Below, piece after piece: positions 47,789-59,898 of a stretch of 64,000 bases of DNA. Both the position numbers and the translations under genes were made by a program. The notes under the pieces were generated by a model that was not told the DNA's origin, made no database searches, and saw nothing but the letters and a program-made list of their open reading frames with translations. Source of the DNA: Periplaneta americana (taxonomy: Eukaryota > Arthropoda > Insecta > Blattodea > Blattidae); contig NC_091124.1 in NCBI RefSeq assembly GCF_040183065.1, forward strand, positions 95,436,501 through 95,500,500. The letters are read 5' to 3'. Each line of letters starts with the position of its first letter. Positions within the stretch are counted from its first letter, which is position 1.

Positions 47789-48823
47789 TCACCTACTTCT
47801 CGGCCTCCCCAAAGGTCTTTTTCCCTCCGGTCTCCCAACTAACACTCTATATGCATTTCTGGATTCGCCCATTTGTGCTACATGCCCTGCCCATCTCAAA
47901 CGTCTGGATTTTAAGTTCCTAATTATGTCAGGTGAAGAATACAATGCATGCAGTTCTGTATTGTGTAACTTTCTCCATTCTCCTGTAACTTCATCCCGCT
48001 TAGCCCCAAATATTTTCCTAAGAACCTTATTCTCAAACACCTTTAACCTATGTTCCTCTCTCAGAGTGAGAGTCCAAGTTTCACAACCATACAGTACAAC
48101 CGGTAATATACCTGTTTTATAAATTCCAACTTTCAGATTTTTGGACAGCAAACTGGATGATAAGAGCTTCTCAACCGAATAATAACACGCATTTCCCATA
48201 TTTATTCTGCGTTTAATTTCATCCCGAGTGTCATTTATATTTGTTACTGTTGCTCCAAGATAATTGAATTTTTCCACCTCTTCGAAGGATAAATCTCCAA
48301 TTTTTATATTTCCTTTTCGTACAATATTCTGATCACGAGACATAATCATATACTTTGTCTTTTCGGGATTTACTTCCAAACCAATCGCTTTACTTGCTTC
48401 AAGTAAAATTTCCGTGTTTTCCCTAATCGTTTGTGTATTTTCTCCTAACATATTCACATCATCTGCATAGACAAGAAGCTGATGTAACCCGTTCAATTCC
48501 AAACCTTGCCTGTTATCCTGAACTTTCCTAATGGCATATTCTAGAGCGAAGTTAAAAAGTAAAGGTGATAGTGCATCTCCCTGCTTTAGCCCGCAGTGAA
48601 TTGGAAAAGCATCAGATAGAAACTGACCTATACAGACTCTGCTGCATGTTTCACTGAGACACATTTTAATTAATCGAACTAGTTTCTTGTGAATACCAAA
48701 TTCAATAAGAATATCATATAATACTTCCCTCTTAACCGAGTCATATTCCTTTTTGAAATCTATGAATAACTGATGTATTGTACCCTTATACTCCCATTTT
48801 TCTCCATTATCTGTCGAATACAA
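47789..48823 (-). pseudogene. Reverse transcriptase C-terminal two thirds
   Basis: 344 open codons on the minus strand hold the palm motifs [14 protein letters not shown] (first catalytic Asp), [16 protein letters not shown] and [10 protein letters not shown] (catalytic Asp pair), then the thumb and C-terminal GCETWTLT...[12 protein letters not shown] tail. The frame overlaps by shift with the preceding segment (48948-48760), so a frameshift separates fingers from palm. The catalytic residues themselves are intact. Confidence 0.9.
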
Positions 48824-50076
48824 AAAATCTGATCAATAGTCGATCTATTACGCCGAAAACCGCACTGATGATCCCCAATAATTTCATCTACGTACGGAGT
48901 TAATCTTCTCAAAAGAATATTGGACAAAATTTTGTACGACGTCAACAAAAGTGATATTCCTCGAAAGTTACCACAGTTGGTTTTGTCCCCCTTTTTAAAA
49001 ATAGGTACAATTATGGACTCCTTCCATTGTTCTGGTATAATTTCCTTTTCCCAAATAGCAAGTACAAATTTATAAATTTCGCTATATAATGCACTTCCAC
49101 CCTCTTGTATTAATTCTGCTGGAATTTGATCTATACCTGGAGACTTGTACTTTTTCAGATTTTCTATCGCAATTTCGACTTCTGAAAGCGTGGGTTCGGG
49201 TATAAATGGCTCAGCAGTTTGTATTTCAATTTCGTCCCGATCATTTCTATTTGGCCTATGTTTATTTAGTAGTTGTCCAAAATAGTTTTTCCATCTGTTT
49301 AGGATTGATGGGATTCTGCAAGCAAGTCACCTTTCTCATCCTTGATCACGTTTACCCTTGGCTGATATCCGTTCTTAAATTCCTTTATACCCTCATATAA
49401 ATCCCGAATGTTTTTATTCTTACTATTTTTTTCTACCTCAATCAGTTTTTCCTTCAAGTAACCTCTCTTTTTATTCCTAAGTGTACGACTTGCTTCCCGT
49501 CTTTCATTGAAATAATTATCTCTCTTCCCCTCAACAGGATCCTGTAAGAATTTCAATTTTGCCTGTTTCCTTCTTTCTACTACCATGCAACATTCTTCAT
49601 CAAACCACGGTTTCTTTTTCTTAGTTTCATAATAACCTATGCTCTGCTCAGCTGCAATTTTGAACTATCTCTGATATTTTCCCACACGCTATTAACATCT
49701 AATTCTTTCTCAACTTCGTCGGAACTTTCTAAAGTGGCAAACCTATTCGAAATTTCGACCTGATAATTTTGCTTAGCTTCCTCGTCCTTTAATTTCAAAA
49801 TATTGAACTTAGTAGTATTAACTTGTTGCTCTACTCGCTTGGCTACTGATAATCTATCTCTTAATTTTCCAATCACCAAATAATGGTCAGAATTACAGTC
49901 TGCACCCCTGAAAGTTCGAATATCTACTATACTAATATGTCTCCGTTTATCTATCATGATGTGATCTATTTGGTTGCGTGTCAATCCAGCTGGAGAAGTC
50001 CAAGTATATTTATGTATATCCTTATGGGGGAATGTTGTACTTTTGACAATTAAATTTTTCGATGTGGCAAAGTTGA

Positions 50077-50595
50077 CTAATCTAACTCCATTGTCACTAC
50101 TAATTGCGTGTAGGCTCTCTTATCCAATTGTTGGTCTAAAAAAATATCCTCCCGTCCTACTTTAGCGTTGAAATCCCCCAATAAAATTTTCATGTGATAT
50201 CTAGGGAACTGATCAAAAGTATGTTCCAATTCCTCATAGAAGCTATCCTTTATATGGTCGTCTTTCTCTTCTGTAGGGGCGTGAGCATTTATAACTGTGA
50301 TGTCGCACCATCTATCCTTAAGTACTAAATATGATAACCTGTCACTGATAAATTCGACCTTTTTTACTGCTGATTTTATTCTTTTATGAACAAAGAATCC
50401 TGTTCCTAATTGGTGATTATTGTTTCCTTCCCCATAATACAACAAGTAATCTCCTATTTGTGATATGCCATTCCCATCTAACCTAACCTCTTGTACTCCC
50501 ACGAAGTCTATTCTATATCTAGCTAGTTCTTTTGCTACTAATGTTACCCCTCCTGTTCTATAAAGACTAGTTACATTCCAAGTACCAAATCTCAA
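50077..50595 (-). pseudogene. AP-type endonuclease domain of the non-LTR element
   Basis: 172 open codons starting MRFGTWNVTSLYRTGG. Conserved residues: Asn of FGTWNVTSL, Glu of VGVQEVRLDG, the NAHAPTEEKDD loop and the Asp/Asn of LLGDFNAKVG. The frame leaves the domain near 50100 (QLDKRAYTQ), so the final HIS/SDH strand is in the next segment (HIMIDKRR and SDHYLVIGKLR, 49984-49860). The nuclease nicks target DNA for target-primed reverse transcription. Confidence 0.9.
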
Positions 50596-50654
50596 AACCT
50601 TATTCCTTTGCTGTGGTCGTGCCAGAGAATCAGTCCTATTCCGAGGCTTATTGT

Positions 50655-51070
50655 AGGGATTCGTAACAAGCTGTTCGCTGAAAAGCCAGGAACTCTAATT
50701 TCAACTCCTAAAGAACTGTATGATTGGTCAAAATGCAATATACAGGGAATAATTTTGTCAGTCACATCCATTGAAAAGTATGAAGAAGTAGTTACAAAAT
50801 CTAAATCAAAGATTTGCCGGCCTCAAGACTGTTCCCGTAACAAGAAGTGTTCACTGTGTGGTTCCACTTAATGGAAAGTTAGCAATAAAACCCTATTCTG
50901 CATCATCAAAAGTACCGAAACTAGTTGAAATCAGACGTGTGACGCGCACGGGTCGTCAACGCAGAAACGCTTCTGTAGTGACCAGCAGCAGTGATGGCGC
51001 ATGGCGCAGCAACATAGATCATAGGGCAAGGCAATTAATGATTTTGCATGTTCTTCTTAAGAAGTTTTAA
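50655..51070 (+). pseudogene. Element X protein, C-terminal part (broken)
   Basis: Continues the protein interrupted at 47622: IRNKLFAEKPG, then TPKELYDWSKCNIQGIILSV and SIEKYEEV. After a frameshift near 50820 it reads LKTVPVTRSVHCVVPLNGKL and AIKPYSASSK. In the recalled family the order is 'PKDLYDW...NI.GI.F..VS..E...' followed by 'TR..H..VP.....V..YS.SS', so this is the C-terminus. The final stretch to 51070 (RTRQRRNASVV) has no recognisable block. Removing the retrotransposon would bring the two halves together almost without loss. Confidence 0.68.
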
Positions 51071-51129
51071 AAATTGCTAGCATATATGGAAATGTGTGAC
51101 ATTAAAAACCGGGTTAAATAAAAGCAATT

Positions 51130-53315
51130 CGTTAGGGCATTTTTTTGCATTTTCTTAACTTTTTTACGGATATGTCATTTTTTAGCAATTTTTAGGTCAT
51201 TTTGAGCATTTTTTACACTTTTCAGAAACGCTGTGACATTATTTGGATTTGATTTGAGATTTTTATTATAATTCAGTATTTTCTTTGTCAATACAATTTC
51301 TTGGAATTAAGTAGATGTTTGCTAGCTTCTACCCCTATTTTTCAAGGTATGTGCATAATGAACTTGCCCACTTCTAGGAATTTTATTCAAATTCTTAGAG
51401 CGTATGCTAGCTTGTACCCCTATTTTTCAAGGCATAATGAACTTGCCACTTCTAGGAATTTACCCACACTCCCATAGAGATTCCTTTCTCCAGGTAAACT
51501 GGCATTGTTATGCTGTTAATTGAGGTGGTCAGTTGTTTCTAGTTGTCTGTGTGAACAGGTCGAGAGCAAAATACCTAAAGTAAAGGAAAGTGCTAGTGTT
51601 AAATTAAAGGCATTTTTTTTCAAAATATGGAGAAAATATTTTTTCAACGGACGGTCGTATTTTATTCTCCAAGATCTGCGATGTGAGATTGGCTGCTGAA
51701 AAAAAATTTACGATAGAACAACACATGTCACGGGAGAAACATAAACGTGGCCTGCAGAGACTTGAAAATAAATCCAGTGTAAACTTATAGCAAATGCTTC
51801 TGGGGATACGTGTTCAACGTTTTCGCCATTTTGTGAGAAACTATGTGAAGCTTTTCTATCGGCTGATATTTCACTTCACAAACTGAATCATCCTAGGCTG
51901 CGAACTTTCTTAGAAGAGGAGACCGGAAAATTAATTCCAGATCCCAGAACATTGAGAAGAACATACATAGCTCAGTGCTATGACAAAACTTTGAAAAAAA
52001 TAAGAGAAATGATTGGAGAAAGAAATGTATTCGTATCCATTGACGAGGCAACAGACTCTATGGGCCGTTATGTAGCTAATGTTATTGTGGAGTTTTAGAA
52101 GCACACAGCCCTGGAGAACAATTTCTACTACATTGTGAGCAGCTGGACAAAGTCAACTACTCAACGATCAGCTTAGTATTTGACCATGCATTGAGAATAC
52201 TTTGGTCTGATGGGATTCGAAATTCCAAAGTATTGCTTTTCATAACAGATGCAGCACCCTACATGATGAAAGCAGCTGCTTCTTTAAGTGCACTGTACCC
52301 AAAAATGGTACATGTGACGTGTTTAGCGCATGTATTACACCGGGTCGCGGAAGAAGTACGTGCAAATTTTCCTGAAGTGGATAAATTAATTGGATGCGTG
52401 AAGAAAGTATTCTTGAAAGCCCCCTCTCGAATTTCAGCATTCAAAACAGAAGCTCCAGAAATCCAATTGCCATTTTCACCCGTTTTGACTAGATGGGGAA
52501 CATGGCTCCAAGCTTGCAGTTATTATTGCAAGAATTTCGATGTTGTGAAGAAAGTGGTTGATTCTTTTGATAATGGTGAGTCAGTGTCAATAAAAAAGGC
52601 GCAAGAACTGTTAGTTGATAAAGAAATTGCTGGTAAACCTTCTTACATAAATACTAATTTTGGATTCCTTCCTGATGGCATAACTGCACTGGAAAAATCC
52701 CAAGTGACATTAGTGGAACAGCTACAAATAGTGGATAAAGTGGTGAATGATTTGAGCCGTGCATGTGGTAAAGTGGGTGATGCAGTGTCAATGAAAATGG
52801 AAAACTGTCTAAGCAAGAACAGGGGGTACGCAACATTGTGTTCAATTGGCAGAGCTTTGTCTGGTGAAAATTTTTCTCTTCCTGACTGTGAGTTAAATCC
52901 AGGAGATATTGCTTGCTTTTAGTTTGCTCCAATTGTTTCCGTTGAAGTAGAGAGAAGCTTTTCCAATTATAAGTCGGTACTAGCAGATAATAGACAATCA
53001 TTTTTGTTTGAAAATCTCCGCCAAGTTTTGATTGTTAACTGCAATTCAAAATTGTTGTAAAAGTGCACTTTAAATTAATTTTCTGCAATACAAGGTACTG
53101 TAACATGTATTTTTTTTAAATTTTATGTAGTTCAGTAATCAAGTTAGTACTTAACGTAATTTTTAAAAGTATTTTCATTGGCAATGCCTTACTTTTTATT
53201 GGTCATTTTTTTGTTTTTTTAGGTCATTTTTTTGTATTTTTAGGTCATATCCAGGGTAAATACATTTTTTATTTTGCATTTTTTTACCAATTTATAGGTC
53301 ATCCCTTTACACGGC
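51130..53315 (+). mobile_element. Decayed second hAT (hAT-2)
   Basis: Bounded approximately by T-rich ends with repeated aggtcattttt motifs (51160-51230 and 53200-53310) in direct rather than inverted orientation. Exact TIRs and an 8-bp duplication could not be found. It encodes a broken transposase closely related to that of hAT-1 and lies inside element X, downstream of its protein. Confidence 0.65.
51630..53060 (+). pseudogene. hAT transposase, broken paralogue of 42954-44438
   Basis: Blocks in order: a BED-like finger ILFSKICDVRLAAEKKFTIEQHMSREKH (split here as ILFSKICDVRL and EQHMSREKH), in which Ser replaces the first Cys. Next come VSIDEATDSMGR at about 52032-52067, VLLFITDAAPYMMKA at 52230, CLAHVLHRVAEEV at 52320, TRWGTWLQA at 52489, and finally VEVERSFSNYKSVLADNRQ after a TAG at 52919-52921. 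Breaks include stops before 51960, a frameshift near 52085, and the 52919 stop that separates the C-terminal segment. The 243-codon frame 52191-52922 is the largest intact part. Inactive. Confidence 0.92.
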
Positions 53316-53761
53316 GAGTTGTTTTAATTTATAACTTCCTTATTTTTGAACATCCCATTATGAAAATTTGACAGCCTAATGAAAATGCTCAGTAAATTGT
53401 CATTTATTTTTTTTATGTGAAGTGAAATATTCGATTTTATGTAATGGCGTTTTTTTCATATATTTTTGAATTTCTTTAAACACAATTTTCAGAGCTGCGC
53501 TGAATTATAGTATCTTTATAACCTATTTTGTAAGCTACCTAGCGATATCTTAAAAAAAAAAATTTGTAATTATTCTTACGGTCAGAAAACAAATTTAAAG
53601 TAGAGCTGTGCGCTCAAATAAAACTATTTTAACTGCCCATTACATTTAAACGGTAGCTGTCGCTAACACAATTTTGTACATGATTAATATATACGACATG
53701 AAGAGTTGAATGTACAACTTTTAACAAATTTGGAGATATGAATGTTTTTCATCATACTGTT

Positions 53762-54238
53762 TTGCATGGAATTACCCAATTACCAAAGTTCAATTTATTC
53801 AGGTATACCTTGAGAAGGAATGATTATGTTTAGAAAATAGTGTTGTCACTTCAGACCAATATACTGTAGTTTTGTTAATTCGGCCACAAAAGACGGAGAT
53901 ATTGTGTTAGTCATACAGAGAATGAAATTCATGAGCGTAAAATATGCTGCTTGAAAGCAACATCATATAAGTAGCAAAATTTGATTTGTCATATTGAATT
54001 ATTTCTACGTTCCATTTTTATTGCTTGTTTGTTAAAATGTGTATATGATAACGTTATGCAATTTGTGTTCTTTTATTTTGTTTGTTTTTGAAAAATATAA
54101 TTTCAATTAATGCTCCCCCATAAATGTTGTAATTTAACCCTTGTGCATCCCTCGTGTTTATCGTACGGCTCGTCCTCCCTCTCACGTTACCTGCACTTTG
54201 TTTACGTTTCCACTGTGCCTAAACGAGACGCTGTACTG
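53762..54238 (-). repeat. Element X right inverted arm (uninterrupted)
   Basis: 477 bases, the uninterrupted version of the left arm, showing the empty sites of both the hAT-1 and solo LTR insertions. Confidence 0.85.
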
Positions 54239-54344
54239 TATTTATCTTTATAACTCTTAATTACTTTTCGCAAACACCAAATGTTGCAAAATATATAACA
54301 AATCATGCAACAATAATACTACGTACTATTACTACCTACTAGGC

Positions 54345-54346
54345 CT

Positions 54347-54387
<41 letters not shown>

Positions 54388-54406
54388 ATACTACTACTAC
54401 TACTAC

Positions 54407-54455
<49 letters not shown>
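54345..54455. repeat. (ACT)n followed by (AAT)n microsatellite
   Basis: About 18 ACT/CTA triplets pass directly into about 16 TAA triplets. Confidence 0.95.
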
Positions 54456-54458
<3 letters not shown>

Positions 54459-54684
54459 CTATATCAATGGCTAGACCTTAAGAAGTTCCGACTTCCCACC
54501 ATCAATCTCTTTCTTGGATGTCCCGAGTTCTTTTCGTCTCTTGGATTGAACTGAAATGCTAGCTTCTGACATCATACTTAATTTATTTTCACTCAGTTTC
54601 TTTCTCCTGTGAACCTTAAGAGACACTAGGACTGAGTTTTGGAATTTTTGCAATTTTAATCCCTTTTTTTTTTCCTTTCCATTT

Positions 54685-54900
54685 TTAACTTTATTTATTT
54701 ATTCATTTAAATTTAAATATACAGAATAAAGAATATAATTATAAACAAACAAGAGAAATAGAAATAAAACAATACAAACAATATAAAAAAGGAGATACAG
54801 TAGTACTAACAAAATTTGAGACCGAATGAGCAGCGCTCGTGTTCGGTCGCAGTTCAGATATAATATTAATAGGCCTATAAGAGAATATAAAATAAAGTAA
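54685..54900 (-). mobile_element. Possible 3' tail of a non-LTR element
   Basis: The minus strand ends in (AATAAAT)n-type repeats (aatgaataaataaataaag), preceded by tctgtatatttaaatttaaa and cgaacacgagcgctgctcat, comparable to the tail layout at 37.6 kb. No coding part is present. Weak evidence. Confidence 0.35.
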
Positions 54901-55439
54901 AATAGGAAATAGAATGTAAAATTACAGTTACAGAAATTATATAATAAAATATTAATATAAGGAGAAAAAAATAATAATAAAAATAAATAAGTAAAATAAA
55001 ATAGGAACTAAAGTTTAAATTACAGCGGCAATGGAATAATAACTGTCTGTGAGATGCATTAAGAACAAGACGTGTTCACATTTTCAGCTCAATTGGACTG
55101 CAAGTTTAGAATTTTATTTTAATTATGTAAATTAGTGACATAATAAAAATTTTCCATGCGCATTACATTTAAATACAGCAAGTTTATATTTTTTTTTTCT
55201 TTCTAACATTTGCAGACAAATGCTAACAGAAACAAGTGAATAAAAATAATAAAAACAATTGAATAACAATATTAATATTATTTAAATTTATAATCCATTT
55301 TGAATCTTGCGTACACTACTTTTAACACTTGAATATAATAAATTGATTAACTAGTGGACTTACTCGTGTTAATTATGTAAGATTTGTCCGGCTTACAGCT
55401 GTTTCAGTGCTTCACACACCATCTTCAGAGCCTGAGGCA
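54901..55439. other. No gene seen
   Basis: Strongly A-rich on the plus strand (tandem aataaaataaa-like text), no coding motif. Confidence 0.45.
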
Positions 55440-55945
55440 ACCTTTTGATATCTATTGCGCTAACCCTAGATATGAAATGAGTTGCGTGCCACAGATCCCC
55501 TACGCGCACCGCCCTAACCACATGACTCCCTTAACGACCGGTCACTACAGCCGACAGAATCCATATACCATTCCTGCTTCGGCAACTTCCCCTGTCGGTC
55601 CGACGAGAAATTCCTGCCCCAAGTAGGTCCGCCTAGGGTGCCATTGCAGAAGCCATCCAACGTCGCTTGACTACATTCCACGGAGGCCGGTCGAGAGAGT
55701 CAGCAGCTTCGGGAGGCCACCTGTAGAGTGATCTGGAAAACCAGAAACGGGATGATGAGGAAAGGATGATAGGGGAGGAAAGGAAGTGGCGAAGATGAGT
55801 GGGGTTCCAATCGCCTCACAAAGTTGAGTGAGGGAGAAATCCCGAAAAAAAAACCTCACCCAGGCAACTCGTCCTGACCGGGAATCGAACCCGGGATCGC
55901 TGGGTTCGGAGTTAGACTCGCTAATCCCTCAGCCACAACGATGGA
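55440..55945 (-). mobile_element. tRNA-derived SINE (family A), full length
   Basis: On the minus strand the head is ccatcgttgtggctgaggga with B-box gggttcgattcccgg. The body follows (gttgcctgggtgaggttttt, ccagatcactctacaggtgg, cgaccggcctccgtggaatg) and a 3' third shared with the 3758 copy (gaccggtcgttaaggg, cgcaactcatttcat). About 505 bp, the most complete copy here. Confidence 0.9.
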
Positions 55946-56849
55946 CTATTTTAGATAAGACTCAGACACTTCACGGACATTCGCCAAAAATATAGACTAT
56001 CCTCGAACCCAAATGAGTCTCGCCAGTTAGACGTTTTTCGAATGACACCGTAATTCAGACCTAGACAGTGATCAACCCACTCGGGAAAGGGCGACCACCT
56101 TCTTGTATTGGGAACACTTTCATGTGTTAGAGGGAATCATTCACCGTAATCTCCGACTGACATGTGAGCGTTTTACAGAGAAGCAGTAATCTAACTACCC
56201 ATCTCCAGCCAGCATCACCGAAACACGTACATGAACTCGTAATCATACATTTGTGGCATGAAATTATATCACGTGTAGAGGAAAGTTGATATGGAGAGTG
56301 CTGAAGGTATGAAATTGTGATCTTGAGGGCAACGAGAGAACCAAAATATTGATATTATTTTTTTAATCTTCTTCCGCTTCCTTCTACTATTGCGATTCTA
56401 CTTTACCATCAACTCTTAATTTTTTATACATAAAAGTTGCCAGGGGCGGCTTTCGAAGGGGGGCTGCGGAGCTGCAGCACCCCCAGACATTTATGGATCT
56501 TGGCTCGTTTTATGTTGTGAAATACATTTATTATACAGTCTCTATTTAGCGGCTCGAATTTTTTAAAAAATTTCGCTCTTATTGACATGCACGCAATCGT
56601 TAGTGAAGTCAATTCCTCCCCTGGTGCTGCCAGAGCGAAACGAGAGACAAGGACAGATTTGTGAAGCCACTTCCTCCCCTGGAGCTGCCAGTCTCGTGTC
56701 GGATGCTTTGCGCTTTAGTTATACCCCTCCCCCTGCTACTCCTCGCCGTGAATCAAGAGTTTCCAGGCGCTGCAAAATTTGCAGCAGCTTGTCAGTAGCT
56801 CGCAGTTTTAAATACATTTTCTTTATTGTTGTGAGTATAACAAGCGTAA

Positions 56850-58213
56850 CAATGTTTAATTCTGTACAATATTTACAGTCTATTCAGTTCAGTATCTTAA
56901 CAATTCAGGAGAAATATGAAATTAAGTGCCCATCAGTTGAATCTCATAATGGAAAGAGCCGCTAAACAAAACAGTCTACAAAGCTCGCATATTTTTTGCT
57001 AATTTATCGAGTATCCCTGCTTTCTTTCGATCTCCACACAGTCTGTATTAGATCAATGTGTTTCAAAGACAATTCCATCAGCTGGGGCAACAAGATGGAG
57101 CTTTAAAATAAGAGCAGTAAATGTTGTTTATGAGAAGGAGCCATTGCTAGAATGGTTTCAAACCATAATAGAATCTTAAACATCTAACAACATCACAATA
57201 AATGAGGCAAGCGCCCTGGTGCGTACTATTGATAATCCTGAATTCAAATTTCTGGCTCAGTTTTTTCATTTTTTTATGTATCATGTAGATATATTATACA
57301 ACCAACTACAACATCGCCATTTCTAAGGTTCAGATCTGCATATAAAAATAAATTATGGTTTATTTCACGACACTCGCAACTACAGGGGTTATATCAGCTT
57401 CGCCGGTGTGCCGGAATTTTGTCCCATAGGATTCTTTTAAATGCCAGTAAATCTACTGACGTGAGCCTGTCTCATTTAAACACATTTAAATGCCATCGAC
57501 CTGGGCCGGGATCGAACCCGCAACCGACTATGCTACCGAGGCCGACTCTGCATACCAAGCTTTGTTAATTCCATACAGACAATATGGAACAGTGCACAGT
57601 TGAGCAGCGAGATCTGTGAAAATGAAAACCCTAAAAAGCGTCGTAAAGTAGAAGGGATTCAGACAAGGGTTGCGGCAGCCAAGGAAGTATGTGACCTCAT
57701 TTTCACACAAGCTAATACCCGATACCAGTTCATAGATCATCTGATATTATCTTCTCTTCTGTGTCAAGAACAATTTGAATGCTACGAAAGCTGATTTCCT
57801 GAAAATGACCTAAATGTATGTGTGAAGCTTTTTACAATGTTCGATAAAGACGAACTAAAAACGGAACTCACTATGTGTATCAGAGACAAGAATTCAGAAA
57901 TATCAGTGACGCAGTCAAGCTCTTGCAGTTTCTTCTATCTGAGAACTTGCAGGCCTCATTTTGAGAAGTTGTGGAACTACTACGCATAGCTATCACCATA
58001 CCAATGACAACTTCCGAACCAGAACGTTGCTTTTCGTGTTTGAAGAGAGTAAAATCCTATCTCAGAAATACGATGAGAGAAGAGAGACTGACCGCATTAG
58101 CTACGTTTTCCATTGTAAAGACTATGTTAAACGACATATCGGATTTTAATAAGAGGATGATTCAAAAGTTTGCAACCTACAAAACAAGGCGCATGGAACT
58201 AATCTTTAAATAA
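56850..58213 (+). pseudogene. hAT transposase (ZMYM1-like), broken
   Basis: Fragments in several frames: an N-terminal MFNSVQYLQSIQFSILTIQEK at 56851; TRWSFKIRAVNVVYEKEPLL at about 57090 and NNITINEASALVRTIDNPEF at 57190. After the SINE come KRRKVEGIQTRVAAAKEVCD (57638) and DLNVCVKLFTMFDKDELKTE (57810). The last segment (57971-58213) reads ITIPMTTSEPERCFSCLKRV and SYLRNTMREERLTALATFSI, the hAT C-terminal dimerisation domain (family: VTTCEAERSFS.L...K...R..M...RL..L). The usual AERSFS appears as EPERCFS. Stops occur at about 57178 and 57794, with frameshifts throughout. Confidence 0.88.
57355..57545 (-). mobile_element. SINE (family E) nested in hAT-3
   Basis: Contains tttatttcacgacactcgca, gttatatcagcttcgccgg, ggaattttgtcccatagg, gccagtaaatctactgacg and a B-box-like region tcgaacccgcaaccgac on the plus strand (head to the right). 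I recall the same family from orthopteroid genomes. It interrupts the hAT-3 coding region between two alignable transposase blocks. Confidence 0.82.
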
Positions 58214-58889
58214 AGTACGTTGGTTTATTCTTGTATGTAGCCCCCCTGAATTCAATACCCACGAGCCGCCACTGAAAATTGCCCTTATTAGTTTCTTTGC
58301 CAAATGACCGTTGATGTACTCGTATTCTTTAATGAAGTCTTACTGATATCTTATTGTTTGAAGTATATAGCTACTGTAATATTCTTGGCAATGTTTTGTC
58401 TCTGCTGTTTGTTCTTGAGATGTCTACATATTTTATGTTTTAATACTACAGTTTATGGAATACGCACCCAAATATGAAGTCCATTACTAAAATGCCTGCT
58501 ACTACCAAACGTTTCGAATAGGATTTTTAAAACTTTACAAGGAAGGACAAATTTCCTGTGATTATTACAAATTAAAAAAATAGTGTCCCACCAGACGGAT
58601 TGAACTTCACCAATCAGTGTCAATTTATTGCAAGATTCAGGAAGGCGTGAAGGCCTTAGTAAAAATATATCATCTGCGAGAAACAAAATTGAGATCTGAA
58701 GCATTTCAACACATAAGTTAAAATTTACAATTCCAAATTTGCTGTCAAATGCTTTTCAAATTCCATCTTTTTACCTCGGAGTAAGTCTTTTCAGCAGAAG
58801 ACTTGGACCCGACCGAATAAAAAAATTCCATAAATAAACTTAAACTTCTGAGGGAGTCCGCCAGCGAATTGTTACACAGTTTGAAAAAG

Positions 58890-59500
58890 CAAAGTCTCTG
58901 ATTGGATGTCAACATTTCTCTTTGTGTCCCACGGTTCAGTAAGAAGCAGCAACATCCAAGCAACTTCGAAGCTGTCTACAGAAGAATATTACCGCTTGAT
59001 AAAGTTGATATCAACTTTTATGAACTTAACAGTCACATAGAATCGAGATTCATTAAGTATGACGAAATTCTTAGCACTTTTGACTGTCTCCTATATCGGC
59101 AGACGAATTTTAATGAAGCTAACCATCGGACCGCGTACAAAACTTATGAGTCAGTCCTCGAATTCGTCAGTGAAGAAGATTTTATAGCTGAAGTGAAAAT
59201 GTTGCGAAGAAGAATCGGAGATTGTAGTGAAAACGGAAGAAAAGGAGACCTCACCATTCGTGTACTGAGACGTTTTTGAAGGAGGTGAAGTGTTCCTCAG
59301 TGTAAGGTAACCTAGAAAGTATTATGTCGTCTGTCTGTAATAAAAGCGACAGCAGACAAATCGTTATGAACACTACGCCGATAAAAATCATATTTTAGAA
59401 ATTCCATGTCTGAAGAATGACTGGATGGTCCTGCTTGTTTAAACATTCAGATAACTTAATATCTCCTGTCAAGAGACTGTGAGCGAATTTTAAAATTCAA
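58890..59500 (+). pseudogene. Another hAT transposase C-terminal fragment (hAT-4)
   Basis: The frame from 58902 reads VPRFSKKQQHPSNFEAVYRR then ILPLDKVDINFYELNSHIES, paralleling hAT-type 'PR...RQ..R.N.....YYRR..F.P.LD....L..RF'. From 59343, in the same frame after several stops, come KATADKSL, stop, TLRR, stop, KSYFRNSMSEE, stop, LDGPACLNIQI. This is the decayed 'ATAERSFSTLRR.KTYLRNSM.EERL.GLACLNIH' dimerisation segment. No TIRs or target duplication were identified. A separate lineage from hAT-3. Confidence 0.78.
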
Positions 59501-59853
59501 ACAGAAAAATGTTACTATGTTAATAAAACAAATAGCGTAGTGGAAAAAAAAAACTTGCATTTAATTTGTGCCTGTTCAACTCCTCCAAAGTGTATTTTGT
59601 AATGTGTTACTGTATTGTAATTGAAAAACAATTTATTAACATTTTATCAAAAATTGATTTATGAAAAAGAACAATGTTTTCCCGTCTTCAAAACCCCATT
59701 CTAAAATTCCTGTGCACGGTACTGATAGGAACAGGCATTTTCAATACAATAAAACTTCTACATTGATTTTTTTATTATCATTTAAATTATTAACATTGTA
59801 CAAGCGTTTAAATCTCGTAATCTTCTTTTCAAAAATATAATTATTACTATTAC

Positions 59854-59898
<45 letters not shown>

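Larger units (their letters stand above)
47628..50650 (-). mobile_element. Near full-length non-LTR retrotransposon (APE endonuclease + RT)
   Basis: Minus-strand order from 50650 downwards: a 5' leader, an AP-type endonuclease (50595-50077: FGTWNVTSLY start, VQEVRLDG with the catalytic Glu, INAHAPTEEKDD, LLGDFNAKVG). A linker follows (49984-49637, 49586-49299), then reverse transcriptase blocks (48948-48760 DHQCGFRRNRST; 48823-47789 with [12 protein letters not shown] and YADDVNML). The C-terminal tail carries [31 protein letters not shown] and [13 protein letters not shown]. The 3' end is a (TAAG)n run (plus-strand tacttacttac, 47628-47655). It is an element of about 3 kb with a few frame breaks. 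Its clade (RTE-like or related) was not settled. It sits inside element X's protein. Confidence 0.92.
56441..58274 (+). mobile_element. Decayed hAT (hAT-3), 8-bp target duplication
   Basis: The left end caggggcggctttcgaaggg and the reverse complement of the right end (cagtggcggctcgtgggtat) share CAGkGGCGGCT. The eight bases outside are aaagttgc (56433-56440) and aaaattgc (58275-58282), a 7/8 match. The interior is a broken ZMYM1/Charlie-like hAT transposase reading on the plus strand, with a SINE nested at 57355-57545. Confidence 0.88.
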
